Positions 36,139-45,337 are shown, counted from the first letter of the stretch. The stretch is DNA of 64,000 nt from Glycocaulis alkaliphilus (GCF_004000605.1 NZ_CP018911.1:2895001-2959000), one strand, 5' to 3'. Notes: generated from the letters alone by a model not told the origin. Made by a program: numbers and translations.

Positions 36139-36645
36139 CTACGGGGTATCGTCATCATCGTCTTCGACGCCGATATCTGCATCGAAATCGTCTTCATCAT
36201 CATCAAGCAGGATGCCGTCATCATCGTCTTCGTCGTCCAGATCGGCCTCTTCGTCGGAGAACCCGTCCAGATCATCGTCGACCGGGGCCTTCTTGCCTTT
36301 CACCGGAGCGACATCGTCGTCCTCGTCCTCGTCATCACCCAGATCGATGGGCTCTTCGTCGAGTTCGGGCGCGTCATCGTCCGCGTCGTCATCATCATCG
36401 TCGCTGTCGGCTGCATCATCTGCCGCGTCCAGCTCTTCATCGTCCTCCAGCCCTTCTTCTTCCTTGTCGTCCTCCACCTTGGGCTTGGGCGACTTGCGGG
36501 CCGGTTTCATCACGACCTCTGCAAAGTAGGAGACCGGGTATTCCTTGCCGGTGAAAGGCGAAACAATCGGGTCTTTGCCAAGGTCATAGAATTTCTTGCC
36601 GGTTTCCGGGCAGATTCGCTTGACGCCAAGATCGGGTTTGGGCAC
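36139..36645 (-). CDS. TIGR02300-type conserved protein with acidic tail
   Basis: 168 aa. The first 45 residues (KRICPETGKKFYDLGKDPIVSPFTGKEYP) are the highly conserved alphaproteobacterial core of the TIGR02300 family, a small ribbon with one C-P-x-T-G-x-K-F-Y-D-L turn. The remaining 115 residues are a low-complexity Asp/Glu tail, interrupted by a basic patch near residues 113-119. Function unknown. It is divergent from aroA by 115 bp. The acidic tail makes the gene strongly skewed in base composition. Confidence 0.85.
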   Translation of the reverse strand: MPKPDLGVKRICPETGKKFYDLGKDPIVSPFTGKEYPVSYFAEVVMKPARKSPKPKVEDDKEEEGLEDDEELDAADDAADSDDDDDDADDDAPELDEEPIDLGDDEDEDDDVAPVKGKKAPVDDDLDGFSDEEADLDDEDDDDGILLDDDEDDFDADIGVEDDDDDTP

Positions 36646-36760
36646 GGGACTTGATCCTTCAGCGCTGGATTGGTCTTTGAGGCGGCGCGCCTGTTGCCAC
36701 GTCTGCGCCGCGCTGTCAAAACCCGATTTTCAGCCCGTTACAAGCACGAAAGTCAAACCC

Positions 36761-38113
36761 ATGGTTTCCAACGGTAAAGCAGCCGCCCGCCCGGCTGCAT
36801 CAGGTGCGCGCACCGCACGCAAAGCCGTCCGGATCGAGGGCGTCCGGGCCGCCTCGCCAGACAAGTCCATCTCGCACCGGGCGATCATGCTGGCGGGCAT
36901 GGCGCAAGGCACCAGCCAGATCGAGGGCCTTCTGGAAAGCGCAGACGTACTGGCGACCGCCGGTGCGGTGCGCGCGCTGGGGGCCAGTGTCGAACGCACC
37001 GGGGATGGACATTGGCAGGTAACAGGCGCGCCGCAATGGCGCTCCCCTGAAGGCGATCTCGACCTTGGCAATTCCGGCACCGGCGTGCGCCTGCTGATGG
37101 GCGCGGCGGCACGCTTTGACCTGACCGCCCGCTTTACCGGCGATGTCTCTCTGTCCTCCCGGCCGATGGAACGCGTGCTGGCACCCTTGCGCCTGATGGG
37201 CGTGACCACCAGCGCAGCGGACGGCGGACGCCTGCCGGTCACGCTCAACGGCTCTGCCCGGCTGAACGCGATTCGCTACACCCCGCCTGTCGCATCTGCG
37301 CAGGTGAAAAGCGCCATATTGCTGGCAGGTCTCGGCGCGGAGGGCGAAACAGTCGTCATCGAGCCGGAGGCCACGCGCGCCCATACCGAGACACTGGCGC
37401 CCCTGTTTGGCGCAGATATGTCCATGGAGCGTGATGGTGCGGGCCTGATTGCGCGCGTGCGCGGCGGCAAGGCGCTGCACAGCGCCGATATGCATGTGCC
37501 GGGCGATCCCTCCTCTGCCGCCTTCCCGCTGGCAGCAGGGCTGGTGGCCGGCACTGGCCCTGTCAGTGTGACGGGCGTGATGACCAATCCGGCCCGCTTC
37601 GGGCTCTACGAGGTGCTAAAAACAATGGGCGCGGACATGACCATAACCCCCGCCGGCACCCGCGCGGGCGAGGCACTCGCCGATATTACCGTGCGGCCAG
37701 GCGCTCTGAAGGGCGTCGAGGTGCCGCCCGAAATCGCGCCCTCCATGATCGATGAATACCCGATCCTCGCTGTCATCGCGGCATTCGCACAAGGCGTGAC
37801 ACATATGACGGGCCTCGCGGAACTCAGGGCCAAGGAAAGCGACCGGCTGGCAGCCTCTGCCGCGCTGCTGGCCGCCAATGGCGTGAAGGTGGAGCTGGGC
37901 GAGGACAGCCTGACGGTTCATGGCATGGGACCGGGCGGGGTGCCGGGCGGCGGGCTCGTCAAGACGCTGCACGATCACCGCCTCGCCATGGCCGGGCTGG
38001 TGCTGGGCCTTGGCGCAAAAGAGCCGGTGACGGTCGATGACGTAGCAATGATCGCGACCTCCTATCCCGGCTTTTTTGATGACATGGCCGCGCTCGGCGC
38101 GGACATCGGATAA
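36761..38113 (+). CDS. aroA: 3-phosphoshikimate 1-carboxyvinyltransferase (EPSP synthase)
   Basis: 450-aa shikimate-pathway enzyme that joins phosphoenolpyruvate to shikimate-3-phosphate. It belongs to class II (CP4-like): SPDKSISHRAIMLAGMAQG and LDLGNSGTGVRLLMG near the start, RAKESDRLAASAALL and DHRLAMAGLVLGL late. At the position where Agrobacterium CP4 has Ala (NAATG) this enzyme has Gly (NSGTG), so strong natural glyphosate tolerance cannot be assumed. The start is the ATG at 36761; a longer open frame reaches 36596 but overlaps the divergent gene. The N-terminal 20 residues are an Ala-rich extension. Confidence 0.95.
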   Translation: MVSNGKAAARPAASGARTARKAVRIEGVRAASPDKSISHRAIMLAGMAQGTSQIEGLLESADVLATAGAVRALGASVERTGDGHWQVTGAPQWRSPEGDLDLGNSGTGVRLLMGAAARFDLTARFTGDVSLSSRPMERVLAPLRLMGVTTSAADGGRLPVTLNGSARLNAIRYTPPVASAQVKSAILLAGLGAEGETVVIEPEATRAHTETLAPLFGADMSMERDGAGLIARVRGGKALHSADMHVPGDPSSAAFPLAAGLVAGTGPVSVTGVMTNPARFGLYEVLKTMGADMTITPAGTRAGEALADITVRPGALKGVEVPPEIAPSMIDEYPILAVIAAFAQGVTHMTGLAELRAKESDRLAASAALLAANGVKVELGEDSLTVHGMGPGGVPGGGLVKTLHDHRLAMAGLVLGLGAKEPVTVDDVAMIATSYPGFFDDMAALGADIG

Positions 38114-38197
38114 GCGGAGCCGCACATTCACCGCTTCCCTCCCCTGTCCTGACGCTCTAGATCAGGCTCCTCACCTTTCCAGCGCGCGAATGAGCCC

Positions 38198-39409
38198 ATG
38201 ACCCAGCCCAACGCCTTTTCCCACTATCCCGATGCCAACGGCCTCTTTGGCGAGTATGGCGGGCGCTTTGTCGCCGAGACGCTGATGCCGAACGTGCTGG
38301 CGCTGGAAAAGGCCTATGCGAAATGGAAGGACGATCCGGCCTTCGTGAAGGAGCTGGAGGAATTCGCGCGCGATTTCGTCGGCCGCCCGAGCCCGCTCTA
38401 TTTCGCCGAACGTCTGACCGAAGAGTTTGGCGGAGCGCAGATCTGGTTCAAGCGCGACGAGCTCAATCATACCGGCGCACACAAGATCAATAATTGCCTC
38501 GGCCAGGTGCTGCTCGCCCGCCTGATGGGCAAGACGCGCATCATCGCAGAGACCGGCGCAGGCCAGCATGGCGTCGCGACCGCCACCGTGGCGGCCCGCT
38601 TTGGCCTGCCGTGCGAGGTTTATATGGGCGCCACGGACGTGGAGCGGCAGAAACCCAACGTCTTCCGCATGAAGCTCCTCGGCGCGAAGGTCCACGCCGT
38701 CACATCGGGGCGCGGCACCCTGAAAGACGCGATGAACGAGGCCTTGCGTGACTGGGTGACCAACCCGGATGACACGTTTTACGTGATCGGCACGGTCGCT
38801 GGCCCGCACCCCTATCCGATGATGGTACGCGATTTTCAAAGCGTGATCGGCCGCGAGGCGCGCGCCCAGATGCTCGAGCGCATTGGCCGCCTGCCCGACG
38901 CCGCTGTTGCCTGTATTGGCGGCGGATCGAACGCGATGGGGCTGTTTTACCCCTTCCTGGAAGACGAGACCGTACGCCTGATCGGTGTCGAGGCCGCCGG
39001 CAAGGGCGTCGATACGCCCGACCACGCGGCCAGCCTCAATGGCGGCAAGCCCGGCATTCTCCATGGCAATCGCACCTACCTCTTGCAGGACGAGGACGGC
39101 CAGATCGTGGAGGGCCACTCCATCTCGGCCGGTCTCGACTATCCCGGTATCGGGCCGGAGCACGCCTTCCTGCACGATGTGGGGCGCGCCGAATACCGCC
39201 ACGCCACCGACGCCGAGGCGCTGGACATGTTCCAGCTCTGCTCAAAGCTTGAAGGCATCATCCCGGCGCTGGAACCCGCCCACGCGCTCGCCCGCGTGCG
39301 TGACCTCGCCAAGGAACTGGGGCCCGATGGCGTGATCCTGATGAATATGTGCGGACGCGGCGACAAGGACGTGTTCTCTGTCGCGGGGGCCTTGGGGGTG
39401 GAGCTGTAA
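38198..39409 (+). CDS. trpB: Tryptophan synthase beta subunit
   Basis: 403-aa PLP enzyme that condenses indole with serine. HTGAHKINN holds the PLP Lys96. The glycine-rich phosphate loop is GGGSNAMG, and [10 protein letters not shown] is also present. Length matches the family. In most alphaproteobacteria trpB is followed directly by trpA. Here 1.2 kb carrying a brnTA-type toxin-antitoxin pair and a small exported protein intervenes. Confidence 0.98.
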   Translation: MTQPNAFSHYPDANGLFGEYGGRFVAETLMPNVLALEKAYAKWKDDPAFVKELEEFARDFVGRPSPLYFAERLTEEFGGAQIWFKRDELNHTGAHKINNCLGQVLLARLMGKTRIIAETGAGQHGVATATVAARFGLPCEVYMGATDVERQKPNVFRMKLLGAKVHAVTSGRGTLKDAMNEALRDWVTNPDDTFYVIGTVAGPHPYPMMVRDFQSVIGREARAQMLERIGRLPDAAVACIGGGSNAMGLFYPFLEDETVRLIGVEAAGKGVDTPDHAASLNGGKPGILHGNRTYLLQDEDGQIVEGHSISAGLDYPGIGPEHAFLHDVGRAEYRHATDAEALDMFQLCSKLEGIIPALEPAHALARVRDLAKELGPDGVILMNMCGRGDKDVFSVAGALGVEL

Positions 39410-39421
39410 CGATGACCCTTG

Positions 39422-39447
39422 AATGTAACGACATTTGTAGTTACATT
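39422..39447. promoter_or_regulatory. 26-bp inverted repeat, putative brnTA operator
   Basis: AATGTAAC (39422-39429) and GTTACATT (39440-39447) are perfect 8-bp arms separated by 10 bp. The dyad begins 13 bp after the trpB stop and ends 2 bp before the BrnT ATG. It is AT-rich against a GC-rich background. BrnA antitoxins are ribbon-helix-helix autorepressors, so this is the expected operator position. Confidence 0.6.
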
Positions 39448-39449
39448 TG

Positions 39450-39737
39450 ATGGAGTTCGAATGGGACGAGGCGAAGAACCGCGCCAATCTGGAAAAGCAC
39501 GGCATCAGCTTTGACCGGGCGGTGCTAGTGTTTGAAGGCGACTACGTCACCACGCAGGCCCGTCTTATGCCTGATGGTGAAGTGCGCCAGAAAACAATCG
39601 GCATGTTGGATGACCTGCTGATGGTTAGCGTCATCCACACCGACCGGGAAGGCGTCACACGCCTTATCTCCGCCCGTCCGGCAAAGCGTAACGAGAGGGC
39701 ATTTTACCATGGGACGCACCGTCCGCGTGAAACTTGA
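39450..39737 (+). CDS. brnT: BrnT-family ribonuclease toxin
   Basis: 95 aa, RelE-like fold. The family's conserved blocks are present: EWDEAKNRANLEKHGISFDRA at the start, a central RQKTIGMLDDLLMVSVIHTDRE, and RLISARPAKRNERAFY at the end, holding the Arg residues important for activity in Brucella BrnT. Stress-induced RNase toxin. The ATG at 39450 is preferred over the TTG one codon earlier. It overlaps the antitoxin gene by 29 bp, and the toxin comes first, as usual for brnTA. Confidence 0.92.
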   Translation: MEFEWDEAKNRANLEKHGISFDRAVLVFEGDYVTTQARLMPDGEVRQKTIGMLDDLLMVSVIHTDREGVTRLISARPAKRNERAFYHGTHRPRET

Positions 39738-40014
39738 AGACCTGCCACCGCTGACGCAAGCGGATCGCGAGCGGCTACGTCGTCTTGCCGAACTCCCCGA
39801 CGACGAGATCGATACCTCTGACATTCCCGAATGGACCGAGGAGGAGTTCGCCAACGCAGTCTGGCATACCGGCCATGGCAAGCAGCAGGTGACGGTGCGG
39901 CTGGACAAGGATGTGCTCGCCTTCTTCAAAAAGGGCGGGCGCGGCTATCAGACACGCATCAATGCCGTCCTGCGCGCCTTCATGGAGGCTAAGCGCAAGA
40001 CTCCGGCGGAATAG
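39709..40014 (+). CDS. brnA: BrnA-family antitoxin
   Basis: 101 aa. The N-terminal half binds the toxin (TQADRERLRRLAELPDDEIDTSDIPEW). The C-terminal ribbon-helix-helix is QQVTVRLDKDVLAFFKKGGRGYQTRINAVLRAFMEA, with the G-x-G-Y-Q-T-R-I-N signature of the BrnA/CopG-like group. It neutralises BrnT and should repress the operon at the dyad 39422-39447. It is in the same direction as trpB and trpA, so tryptophan-operon transcription passes through it. Confidence 0.93.
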   Translation: MGRTVRVKLEDLPPLTQADRERLRRLAELPDDEIDTSDIPEWTEEEFANAVWHTGHGKQQVTVRLDKDVLAFFKKGGRGYQTRINAVLRAFMEAKRKTPAE

Positions 40015-40049
40015 TTTTCTGGCTTTCGTGCAATTTTGGAGAAACCGGT

Positions 40050-40508
40050 TTGTTGATCAGCTTGCTGGCCGCGCTCGGCCTCATCACAGCCCAGCCGGTC
40101 ATCATGCCGGACAGTCTCGCCCTGCCAGCACCTCAAGGACTGAGCGTCCCCGACAGTTGCGAGTCCCCTGTGCTTGAGCAGATGGCGCCTGGGGCCGTTT
40201 TCGACCCTTCGGGAGGATACTGTTTCGCCGTGGATATGGAGCGCTACCATCTCGCGTTGGAAGAGCTTGATGCGGCCCTGGACGAGGCCGGTTTTGACCT
40301 TTCAAATCGTCAGGCGCAGATGGTCAGCGCCTATACCCGGCGCAATCCGCCTTCCGGGTGCCGGCAGAATCTTCTGGTGTTCGTTGCGCCTCCAGCTAGC
40401 GGGGCGGTACGCGCTTCTTCACAGCCTGACCTGCGGCCGTTTGATGGTGAGGGCGTAGTTCTTTTCGCGCCGATCTTCTCCGAGGGCTGCGAATTATCGC
40501 GCGGCTAG
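40050..40508 (+). CDS. Small exported protein of unknown function between brnTA and trpA
   Basis: 152 aa from a TTG with GGAG about 9 nt upstream. That start gives a plausible signal sequence (LLISLLAALGLITAQP); the first ATG at 40104 would remove it. The mature part has four Cys (SCESP, GYCFAV, GCRQNL, EGCELS) that could form two disulfides. The helical segment MERYHLALEELDAALDEAGFDLSN is seen in the middle. No family is recognised. It is carried on the same insert as brnTA and may be its passenger. Confidence 0.55.
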   Translation: MLISLLAALGLITAQPVIMPDSLALPAPQGLSVPDSCESPVLEQMAPGAVFDPSGGYCFAVDMERYHLALEELDAALDEAGFDLSNRQAQMVSAYTRRNPPSGCRQNLLVFVAPPASGAVRASSQPDLRPFDGEGVVLFAPIFSEGCELSRG

Positions 40509-40607
40509 CAGGCTGACGCCCCTTGCCGATCAGGCACAAAACGTTATTCAGACCCCGGACCGCTCTGCCAGAGCGTCCGGGTTTCATCTGGGAAGCTTAA
40601 AGCAGCC

Positions 40608-41399
40608 ATGACACGTCTTTCCGACACGTTTGCGCGCCTGAAATCTGACGGGCAAGCCGGGTTCGTCGCCTATGTGATGGCGGGTGATCCCGATGCCGCC
40701 ACAACGCTGAAAGTCATGCACGGGCTTGCCGAAGCCGGAGCCGATGTGATCGAGCTCGGCGCCCCCTTCACCGATCCGATGGCCGATGGCCCGCCCATCC
40801 AGCGCGCGGCGCTGCGGGCGCTCGATAGCGGCATGACGCTTCGCGGCGTGCTGCAGCTGATCGCGGACTTCCGCAAGACCAATGCGGCGACGCCTGTCGT
40901 GATCATGGGTTATGCGAACCCCTTCCACGCCTTTGGCTATCAGGCGTTTGTCGATGCGGCTTCGGCGGCGGGCGCGGACGGCGTGATCTGCGTGGACCTG
41001 CCGCCCGAAGAAGACGCGCCGCTTCGCGAGCCGATGGAGCGCGCTGGCCTCTCCCTTATCCGCCTCGCTACCCCCACCACCGACGATGACCGCCTGCCGC
41101 AAGTGGTGAAAAATACCTCCGGCTTTGTCTATTACGTCTCCACCACAGGCGTAACCGGGGCCGGTATCGGCCAGACGGCTGTGGTCTCAGGGGCGGTGGA
41201 CCGGGTGCGCAAGGCGTCCGGACTGCCGGTCGCGGTGGGCTTTGGCGTAAAGACGCCAGAGCGCGCCGCAGAGATCGCGAAAGTGGCCGATGCGGTAGTC
41301 GTCGGCTCGGCGATTGTGGACGCGCTGGCGGATGGCGGCGTCGCAGGCGCGGTCAAACTGGCCAAAGAACTGGCGCAAGCAACGCATAATGCGCGATAA
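40608..41399 (+). CDS. trpA: Tryptophan synthase alpha subunit
   Basis: 263-aa TIM barrel that cleaves indole-3-glycerol phosphate. Visible: [16 protein letters not shown], the catalytic Glu in [17 protein letters not shown], the Asp in [26 protein letters not shown], and the phosphate loop [11 protein letters not shown]. Full length. It starts 99 bp after the inserted small gene and is followed by accD 30 bp downstream, continuing the trp-acc-fol order. Confidence 0.98.
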   Translation: MTRLSDTFARLKSDGQAGFVAYVMAGDPDAATTLKVMHGLAEAGADVIELGAPFTDPMADGPPIQRAALRALDSGMTLRGVLQLIADFRKTNAATPVVIMGYANPFHAFGYQAFVDAASAAGADGVICVDLPPEEDAPLREPMERAGLSLIRLATPTTDDDRLPQVVKNTSGFVYYVSTTGVTGAGIGQTAVVSGAVDRVRKASGLPVAVGFGVKTPERAAEIAKVADAVVVGSAIVDALADGGVAGAVKLAKELAQATHNAR

Positions 41400-41429
41400 T
41401 CGCGACAACAGGCAGCCTGGGACAACTCA

Positions 41430-42308
41430 ATGAACTGGCTTTCCAAGCTTACCCCTCCGGGTGTTTCGCGCATGTTCGACAAGCGCGACACGCCGGAAAA
41501 TCTCTGGATGAAATGCCCGGTCTCGGGCGAGATGGTGTTCCACAAGGACCTTGAAGCAGCCCTGCATGTCACGCCGGCGGGCCATCATGTGCGCATCGGG
41601 CCGGACGTGCGCCTGCGCTACACGTTCGACGCCACCTGGGAGGAGATCGCCCTTCCCGAAGTTCCCAAGGACCCGCTGAAATTCCGCGACGACAAGCCCT
41701 ATGCCTCGCGCCTTGCCGCCGCCCGCAAGAAGACGGGCCGCGAGGACGCCATGGTAATCTCGGTGGGCCGTATTCAGGGCATCGAGACGACCGTGCTGGT
41801 GCAGGACTTCTCCTTCATGGGCGGGTCGCTGGGCATGGCCGCTGGCGAATCCTTCCTCAAAGCCGCCGAGACCGCAGTGGAGCGCCGCACGCCTCTGGTC
41901 GTGTTCACGGCTGCTGGCGGCGCACGCATGCAGGAGGGCTGCCTCTCCCTGATGCAGATGCCGCGCACGACCATTGGCGTGGAAATGCTGCGTGAAGCCA
42001 AGCTGCCTTACGTGGTGGTACTGACCGACCCCACGACAGGCGGCGTCACCGCCTCCTACGCCATGCTGGGCGATGTGCATCTGGCCGAGCCCGGCGCATT
42101 GATCGGCTTTGCCGGTCAGCGCGTGATCGAGCAGACGATCCGTGAAAAACTGCCCGAAGGCTTCCAGCGCGCCGAATACCTGCTGGAAAAGGGCATGGTG
42201 GACCGCGTCGTCCACCGGCGTGATCTGCCGCGCGTGCTGGGCAATGTGCTGCGCACGCTGATGAAGCGGCCCGCAGCCACCGCCAACGTGCCTGCGCCCG
42301 CCGCCTGA
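41430..42308 (+). CDS. accD: Acetyl-CoA carboxylase carboxyltransferase subunit beta, zinc-ribbon residues lost
   Basis: 292-aa subunit that with AccA moves CO2 from biotin to acetyl-CoA, the first step of fatty-acid synthesis. Core motifs: [42 protein letters not shown] and [18 protein letters not shown]. In E. coli the N-terminal ribbon has four Cys. Here only the first remains ([26 protein letters not shown]), with Ser, Thr and Ala at the others. Related alphaproteobacteria, for example rhizobia, share this change as I recall it, so zinc binding is probably dispensable in this lineage. It lies just before folC. Confidence 0.97.
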   Translation: MNWLSKLTPPGVSRMFDKRDTPENLWMKCPVSGEMVFHKDLEAALHVTPAGHHVRIGPDVRLRYTFDATWEEIALPEVPKDPLKFRDDKPYASRLAAARKKTGREDAMVISVGRIQGIETTVLVQDFSFMGGSLGMAAGESFLKAAETAVERRTPLVVFTAAGGARMQEGCLSLMQMPRTTIGVEMLREAKLPYVVVLTDPTTGGVTASYAMLGDVHLAEPGALIGFAGQRVIEQTIREKLPEGFQRAEYLLEKGMVDRVVHRRDLPRVLGNVLRTLMKRPAATANVPAPAA

Positions 42309-42312
42309 TCCG

Positions 42313-43620
42313 ATGAGCATCGCTGACGCGCTGGCCCGGCTTGCCAATCTGCACCCGGCCAGCATGGATCTGTCGCTGGAGCGGCTAGCGCGCCTGCTGG
42401 ACGCTCTGGGCAAGCCGCAAGACTGCCTCCCCTCCACCATCCATATCGCCGGTACGAACGGCAAAGGCTCCAGCGCGGCCTTCCTGAAAGCCATCTGCGA
42501 GGCCGCGGGCGAGCGCGTGCATGTCTACACATCGCCGCATCTGGTGCGCTTCAACGAACGCATCGTGCTGGCAGGCGCAGAGGTGGACGACGCCCCCCTT
42601 CTGGCAGCGCTGGAGCGGGTTGAAGTAGCCAATGCCGGTCAGCCGCTCACCTTCTTTGAGGCAACCACGGCCGCCGCCTTTATTCTCTTCAGCGAGACGC
42701 AGGCCGACCGGCTGATACTGGAAGTAGGCCTTGGCGGGCGGCTGGACGCCACCAATGTCATCACCAGTCCCGCCATCACCCTCATCACCCCGGTCAGTTT
42801 CGATCATCAGACGTATCTGGGTGATACTCTGGAGAAGATCGCGGGCGAGAAGGCCGGTATCCTGAAACGCGGCGTGCCGTGCGTGGTCGGGCCGCAGGCC
42901 GATGAGGCATTGATGGCCATCGAACGGGCCGCCATGCGCCTGAGCGCGCCGCTGACCCTGCATGAGCGCGATTACCGCGCCTATGTGGAGCACGACCGGC
43001 TTGTCTATGAGGAAGAGAACCTCGTCTGGGATTTGCCGCTGCCCGGCCTTTTCGGATCACACCAGACGGCCAATGCTGCAGGCGCCATCGCGATTGCCCG
43101 CAAGCTCGGCCTGTCTGAGGAGGCCGTACGCGAAGGCCTGTCAAAGGCGCGCTGGCGCGCGCGCATGCAGCGCCTCACCAGCGGGCCGCTCGCCGATATA
43201 GCCAGAGCCGGCGAGGCCGAGTTGTGGCTGGATGGCGGACATAATCCGGCCGCCGGCGAGGTGCTGGCTCAAGCCATGGGCGAGCTGGAATCGCGCGAGG
43301 AGCGTCCGCTTGTACTGATCTGCGGCTTCTCCGCCGGGCGGGATGCATCAGCCTTCCTCAAACCGTTTGCGGGGCTCGCCGGGCTTGTCATCACCGTGTC
43401 TGGCTTTGCCGCGCGTGAAGGTGCGATGAGCGCGCAGGAGGCCGCCGAAGCCGCGCGCAAGGCGGGCCATATGGTGCAGACCAGTGCGGGCCTGATCGAA
43501 GCGCTGACCGATGCCTGTCACATCGTGGAGCGCCCGCGCGTGGTTATTTGCGGTTCGCTTTATCTGGCGGGCCACGCCTTGAGTCTGGGCGGGGACGCGC
43601 CCCTCGTCACACCGGGATGA
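42313..43620 (+). CDS. folC: Bifunctional folylpolyglutamate synthase / dihydrofolate synthase
   Basis: 435-aa Mur-ligase-family enzyme that adds glutamate to dihydropteroate and to folates. Visible: IHIAGTNGKGSSAAFLKAI (P-loop), TSPHLVRFNERI, EVGLGGRLDATNV, the GEKAGILKRGVP stretch, DGGHNPAAGEVLAQAM, and the C-terminal VICGSLYLAGHAL. It starts 4 bp after accD, so the two are co-translated. Confidence 0.96.
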   Translation: MSIADALARLANLHPASMDLSLERLARLLDALGKPQDCLPSTIHIAGTNGKGSSAAFLKAICEAAGERVHVYTSPHLVRFNERIVLAGAEVDDAPLLAALERVEVANAGQPLTFFEATTAAAFILFSETQADRLILEVGLGGRLDATNVITSPAITLITPVSFDHQTYLGDTLEKIAGEKAGILKRGVPCVVGPQADEALMAIERAAMRLSAPLTLHERDYRAYVEHDRLVYEEENLVWDLPLPGLFGSHQTANAAGAIAIARKLGLSEEAVREGLSKARWRARMQRLTSGPLADIARAGEAELWLDGGHNPAAGEVLAQAMGELESREERPLVLICGFSAGRDASAFLKPFAGLAGLVITVSGFAAREGAMSAQEAAEAARKAGHMVQTSAGLIEALTDACHIVERPRVVICGSLYLAGHALSLGGDAPLVTPG

Positions 43621-43709
43621 CAGAATTTCTGAGGTCAATAGAAACAATCCATTGTGCGGAGCGTTATTAAAGCCATATCCTTATAGCGATCCTGCAAGGA
43701 AACCGCGCC

Positions 43710-44012
43710 ATGGCCGAATTTTTCAGAATGCTCCTGCACCGGCACGACCGGCTGGAGAATGGCCGTCCGTCTGCGCCCGGCTTCCTCGCCCTGTTCCGCC
43801 CGTCGCGCAACACGGCCAAGGCCGTCACCTACGCCATCATGCACCTTGTCGTGGCGATGTCTGTTGCGTTCCTTCTGACCTGGAACTGGCGCGCCGCGCT
43901 GGCTATCGGCCTGATTGAACCGGCCGTGCAGACGGTCGCCTATTACTTCCATGAGAAGGCCTGGGCGAAGGCGGAAAAGCGCCGTCAGGAACGGCTCGCC
44001 GAAGCCTCCTGA
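43710..44012 (+). CDS. DUF2061 family membrane protein
   Basis: 100 aa. Two helices (AVTYAIMHLVVAMSVAFLLTW and ALAIGLIEPAVQTVAYYFHEKAW) carry the DUF2061 signature: R-N-T-A-K-A-V-T-Y-A-I-M-H before the first helix and an E-P-x-x-x-x-x-x-Y-Y-x-H-E-x-x-W end. Function unknown; related proteins are often small chromosomal proteins of alpha- and gammaproteobacteria. It overlaps the convergent nuclease gene by 28 bp at the 3' ends. Confidence 0.85.
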   Translation: MAEFFRMLLHRHDRLENGRPSAPGFLALFRPSRNTAKAVTYAIMHLVVAMSVAFLLTWNWRAALAIGLIEPAVQTVAYYFHEKAWAKAEKRRQERLAEAS

Positions 44013-44476
44013 GCGCTCTCAAGCGTTGATTCCAGAGAGGGGCACCAGCCGCCGCGCGCATTGTAGGGCGTGGCAAGACCTGCCTCTAGCAGCACAGACC
44101 CGAGATCACGCCCGTCGGGCAGGTCCATCGCGGCAATCACACGCCCCGCAAAACTGCCCAGCTGCACATTGCGGATGGCAACACGCCCCCCCGGCTGGCC
44201 TTCGGGCGTCAGCAAATTTTCGACAAACGCCTTGGCCCTGTGTCCGGCCTCGCGCTCTGCCTCACATTGTACCCGGCGGATTTCCGGCGCATCCACATCG
44301 GCCAGCCGCACCCGCGTCTCCACGCTATGACCCGGCCAGATAAAGGCACGCACCTCGATCGTATCGCCGTCGATCACGCGCAGTATCTCGGCCTCCAGCG
44401 GACCGGGAATGACTTGCTGGGCCGCCGCCATGGGCGCGGCAAGAATGCTTAACAAAGTGATAATAATCCGCATCAT
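43985..44476 (-). CDS. Exported thermonuclease-family (SNase-like) nuclease
   Basis: 163 aa. Signal peptide MMRIIITLLSILAAPMAAA. SNase fold: EILRVIDGDTIEVRAF, the catalytic Arg and Glu of VRLADVDAPEIRR, and the second Arg in GSFAGRVIAAM. An extra Cys pair (VQCEAE, GGWCPS) may form a disulfide. A Ca-dependent periplasmic or secreted nuclease is the likely role. Its 3' end overlaps DUF2061 by 28 bp in convergent orientation. Confidence 0.85.
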   Translation of the reverse strand: MMRIIITLLSILAAPMAAAQQVIPGPLEAEILRVIDGDTIEVRAFIWPGHSVETRVRLADVDAPEIRRVQCEAEREAGHRAKAFVENLLTPEGQPGGRVAIRNVQLGSFAGRVIAAMDLPDGRDLGSVLLEAGLATPYNARGGWCPSLESTLESAQEASASRS

Positions 44477-45064
44477 GTCACAATAGCGGAATATATTCCT
44501 GCCGCCAAGCGTGAGGCGCTATTCGAGCTGCTTCAGCCCCTTCAAGTCGTCATTCCCGCGCAGGCGGGAATCCAGCTTTTCTGTCCAGACCTTAGCCCCG
44601 CAGCTCTGGATGCCCGCCTGCGCGGGCAGGACGACGACGAAGGCAGGTGGACAACAGGAGAGAACGGCCCGGTTTACGCCAGGAAAACCCGACAGAACTT
44701 CCCCACTTATCCCACCCCTTCGACAGCGCGCTTATACTGCGTGTCCCGGTTCGAGGGATGGCTGAGGTTCGCGACGCGGCTGAAAAACGATCCGGGAGCA
44801 GGCTGAAACGGCCTGCCGCTCCAGGTGTCCGGCGCGAGGAACTGACGAGATCTTCGCAAAAGCCGGTTCACTGTGCCGCATGGCGCTTAATGGGGTTACG
44901 GCAATGGCATTCATGCCCTGCAAGCAGCGGATGGCCCTTGAAACCGGGCATGAGACTTCCGCCTTGAGAGTAAAACCCTTCCGCCCGGCATCCGGGCTAT
45001 CCGCTGCGCCATCCCGCCCCTTGCCGGAAAGTCCGGTGAGGCGAAAGCCGCGCGCCCAAACCGT
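44477..45064. other. 588-bp region without a convincing gene
   Basis: It holds the palindromic repeat at 44546-44639. About 420 bp further have open frames on both strands, but none has a recognisable family, ribosome-binding site or signal. The frames are Arg/Pro/Ser-rich and look like decayed or repeat-derived DNA. I see no tRNA, RNase P or tmRNA structure in it. Confidence 0.45.
44546..44639. repeat. Intergenic palindrome pair of the GTCATTCCCGCG-N-CGGGAATCCAG type
   Basis: The left half has CATTCCCGCGCAGGCGGGAA (44551-44570), a GC-rich hairpin. The right half has GGATGCCCGCCTGCGCGGGC (44608-44627), then AGGACGACGACGA. The two are roughly inverse copies, so the whole forms a larger dyad bounded by GTCGTC and GACGAC. 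Closely similar elements are spread through proteobacterial intergenic DNA. Confidence 0.65.
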
Positions 45065-45259
45065 CTAAAAATCGTGGGCGATGCCGCCTTTTTCCCAGTC
45101 GCCATAGCGGGTGGGTTCAGGCCCTTTGCGCCCGCCCAGCTCTTCAGGCAAAGCCTCTTGCGCGTCAGCCGCCTTGCGGCGCGCCTCGGCCTCGGCCAGG
45201 GCGCGCTGTGCAGCAGCGCTCAAGGGGCGCTTGGCATCTTGTGAAGTGTCATCGCTCAT
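45065..45259 (-). CDS. DUF1674 protein (SdhAF4-like succinate dehydrogenase assembly factor)
   Basis: 64 aa. The C-terminal [20 protein letters not shown] block with the terminal AHDF is the nearly invariant signature of SdhAF4/DUF1674, which helps flavinylated SdhA join the complex. The N-terminal half is a charged helix ([19 protein letters not shown]). Alphaproteobacterial members are typically beside htpX, which is 78 bp away and divergent here. Confidence 0.88.
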   Translation of the reverse strand: MSDDTSQDAKRPLSAAAQRALAEAEARRKAADAQEALPEELGGRKGPEPTRYGDWEKGGIAHDF

Positions 45260-45337
45260 ACCAGATATTTAGGCGCAGCAGGCGGCAAGTGCCAGCCTGC
45301 AACCATCCATCCCGCAGTTGAAGACAAGGGAACTCCC

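Noticed and set aside
44747-44762. TCCCGGTTCGAGGGA, resembling a tRNA T-arm
   Set aside because: The G53-C61 closing pair is lacking, and no D-arm, anticodon arm or acceptor stem can be formed around it.
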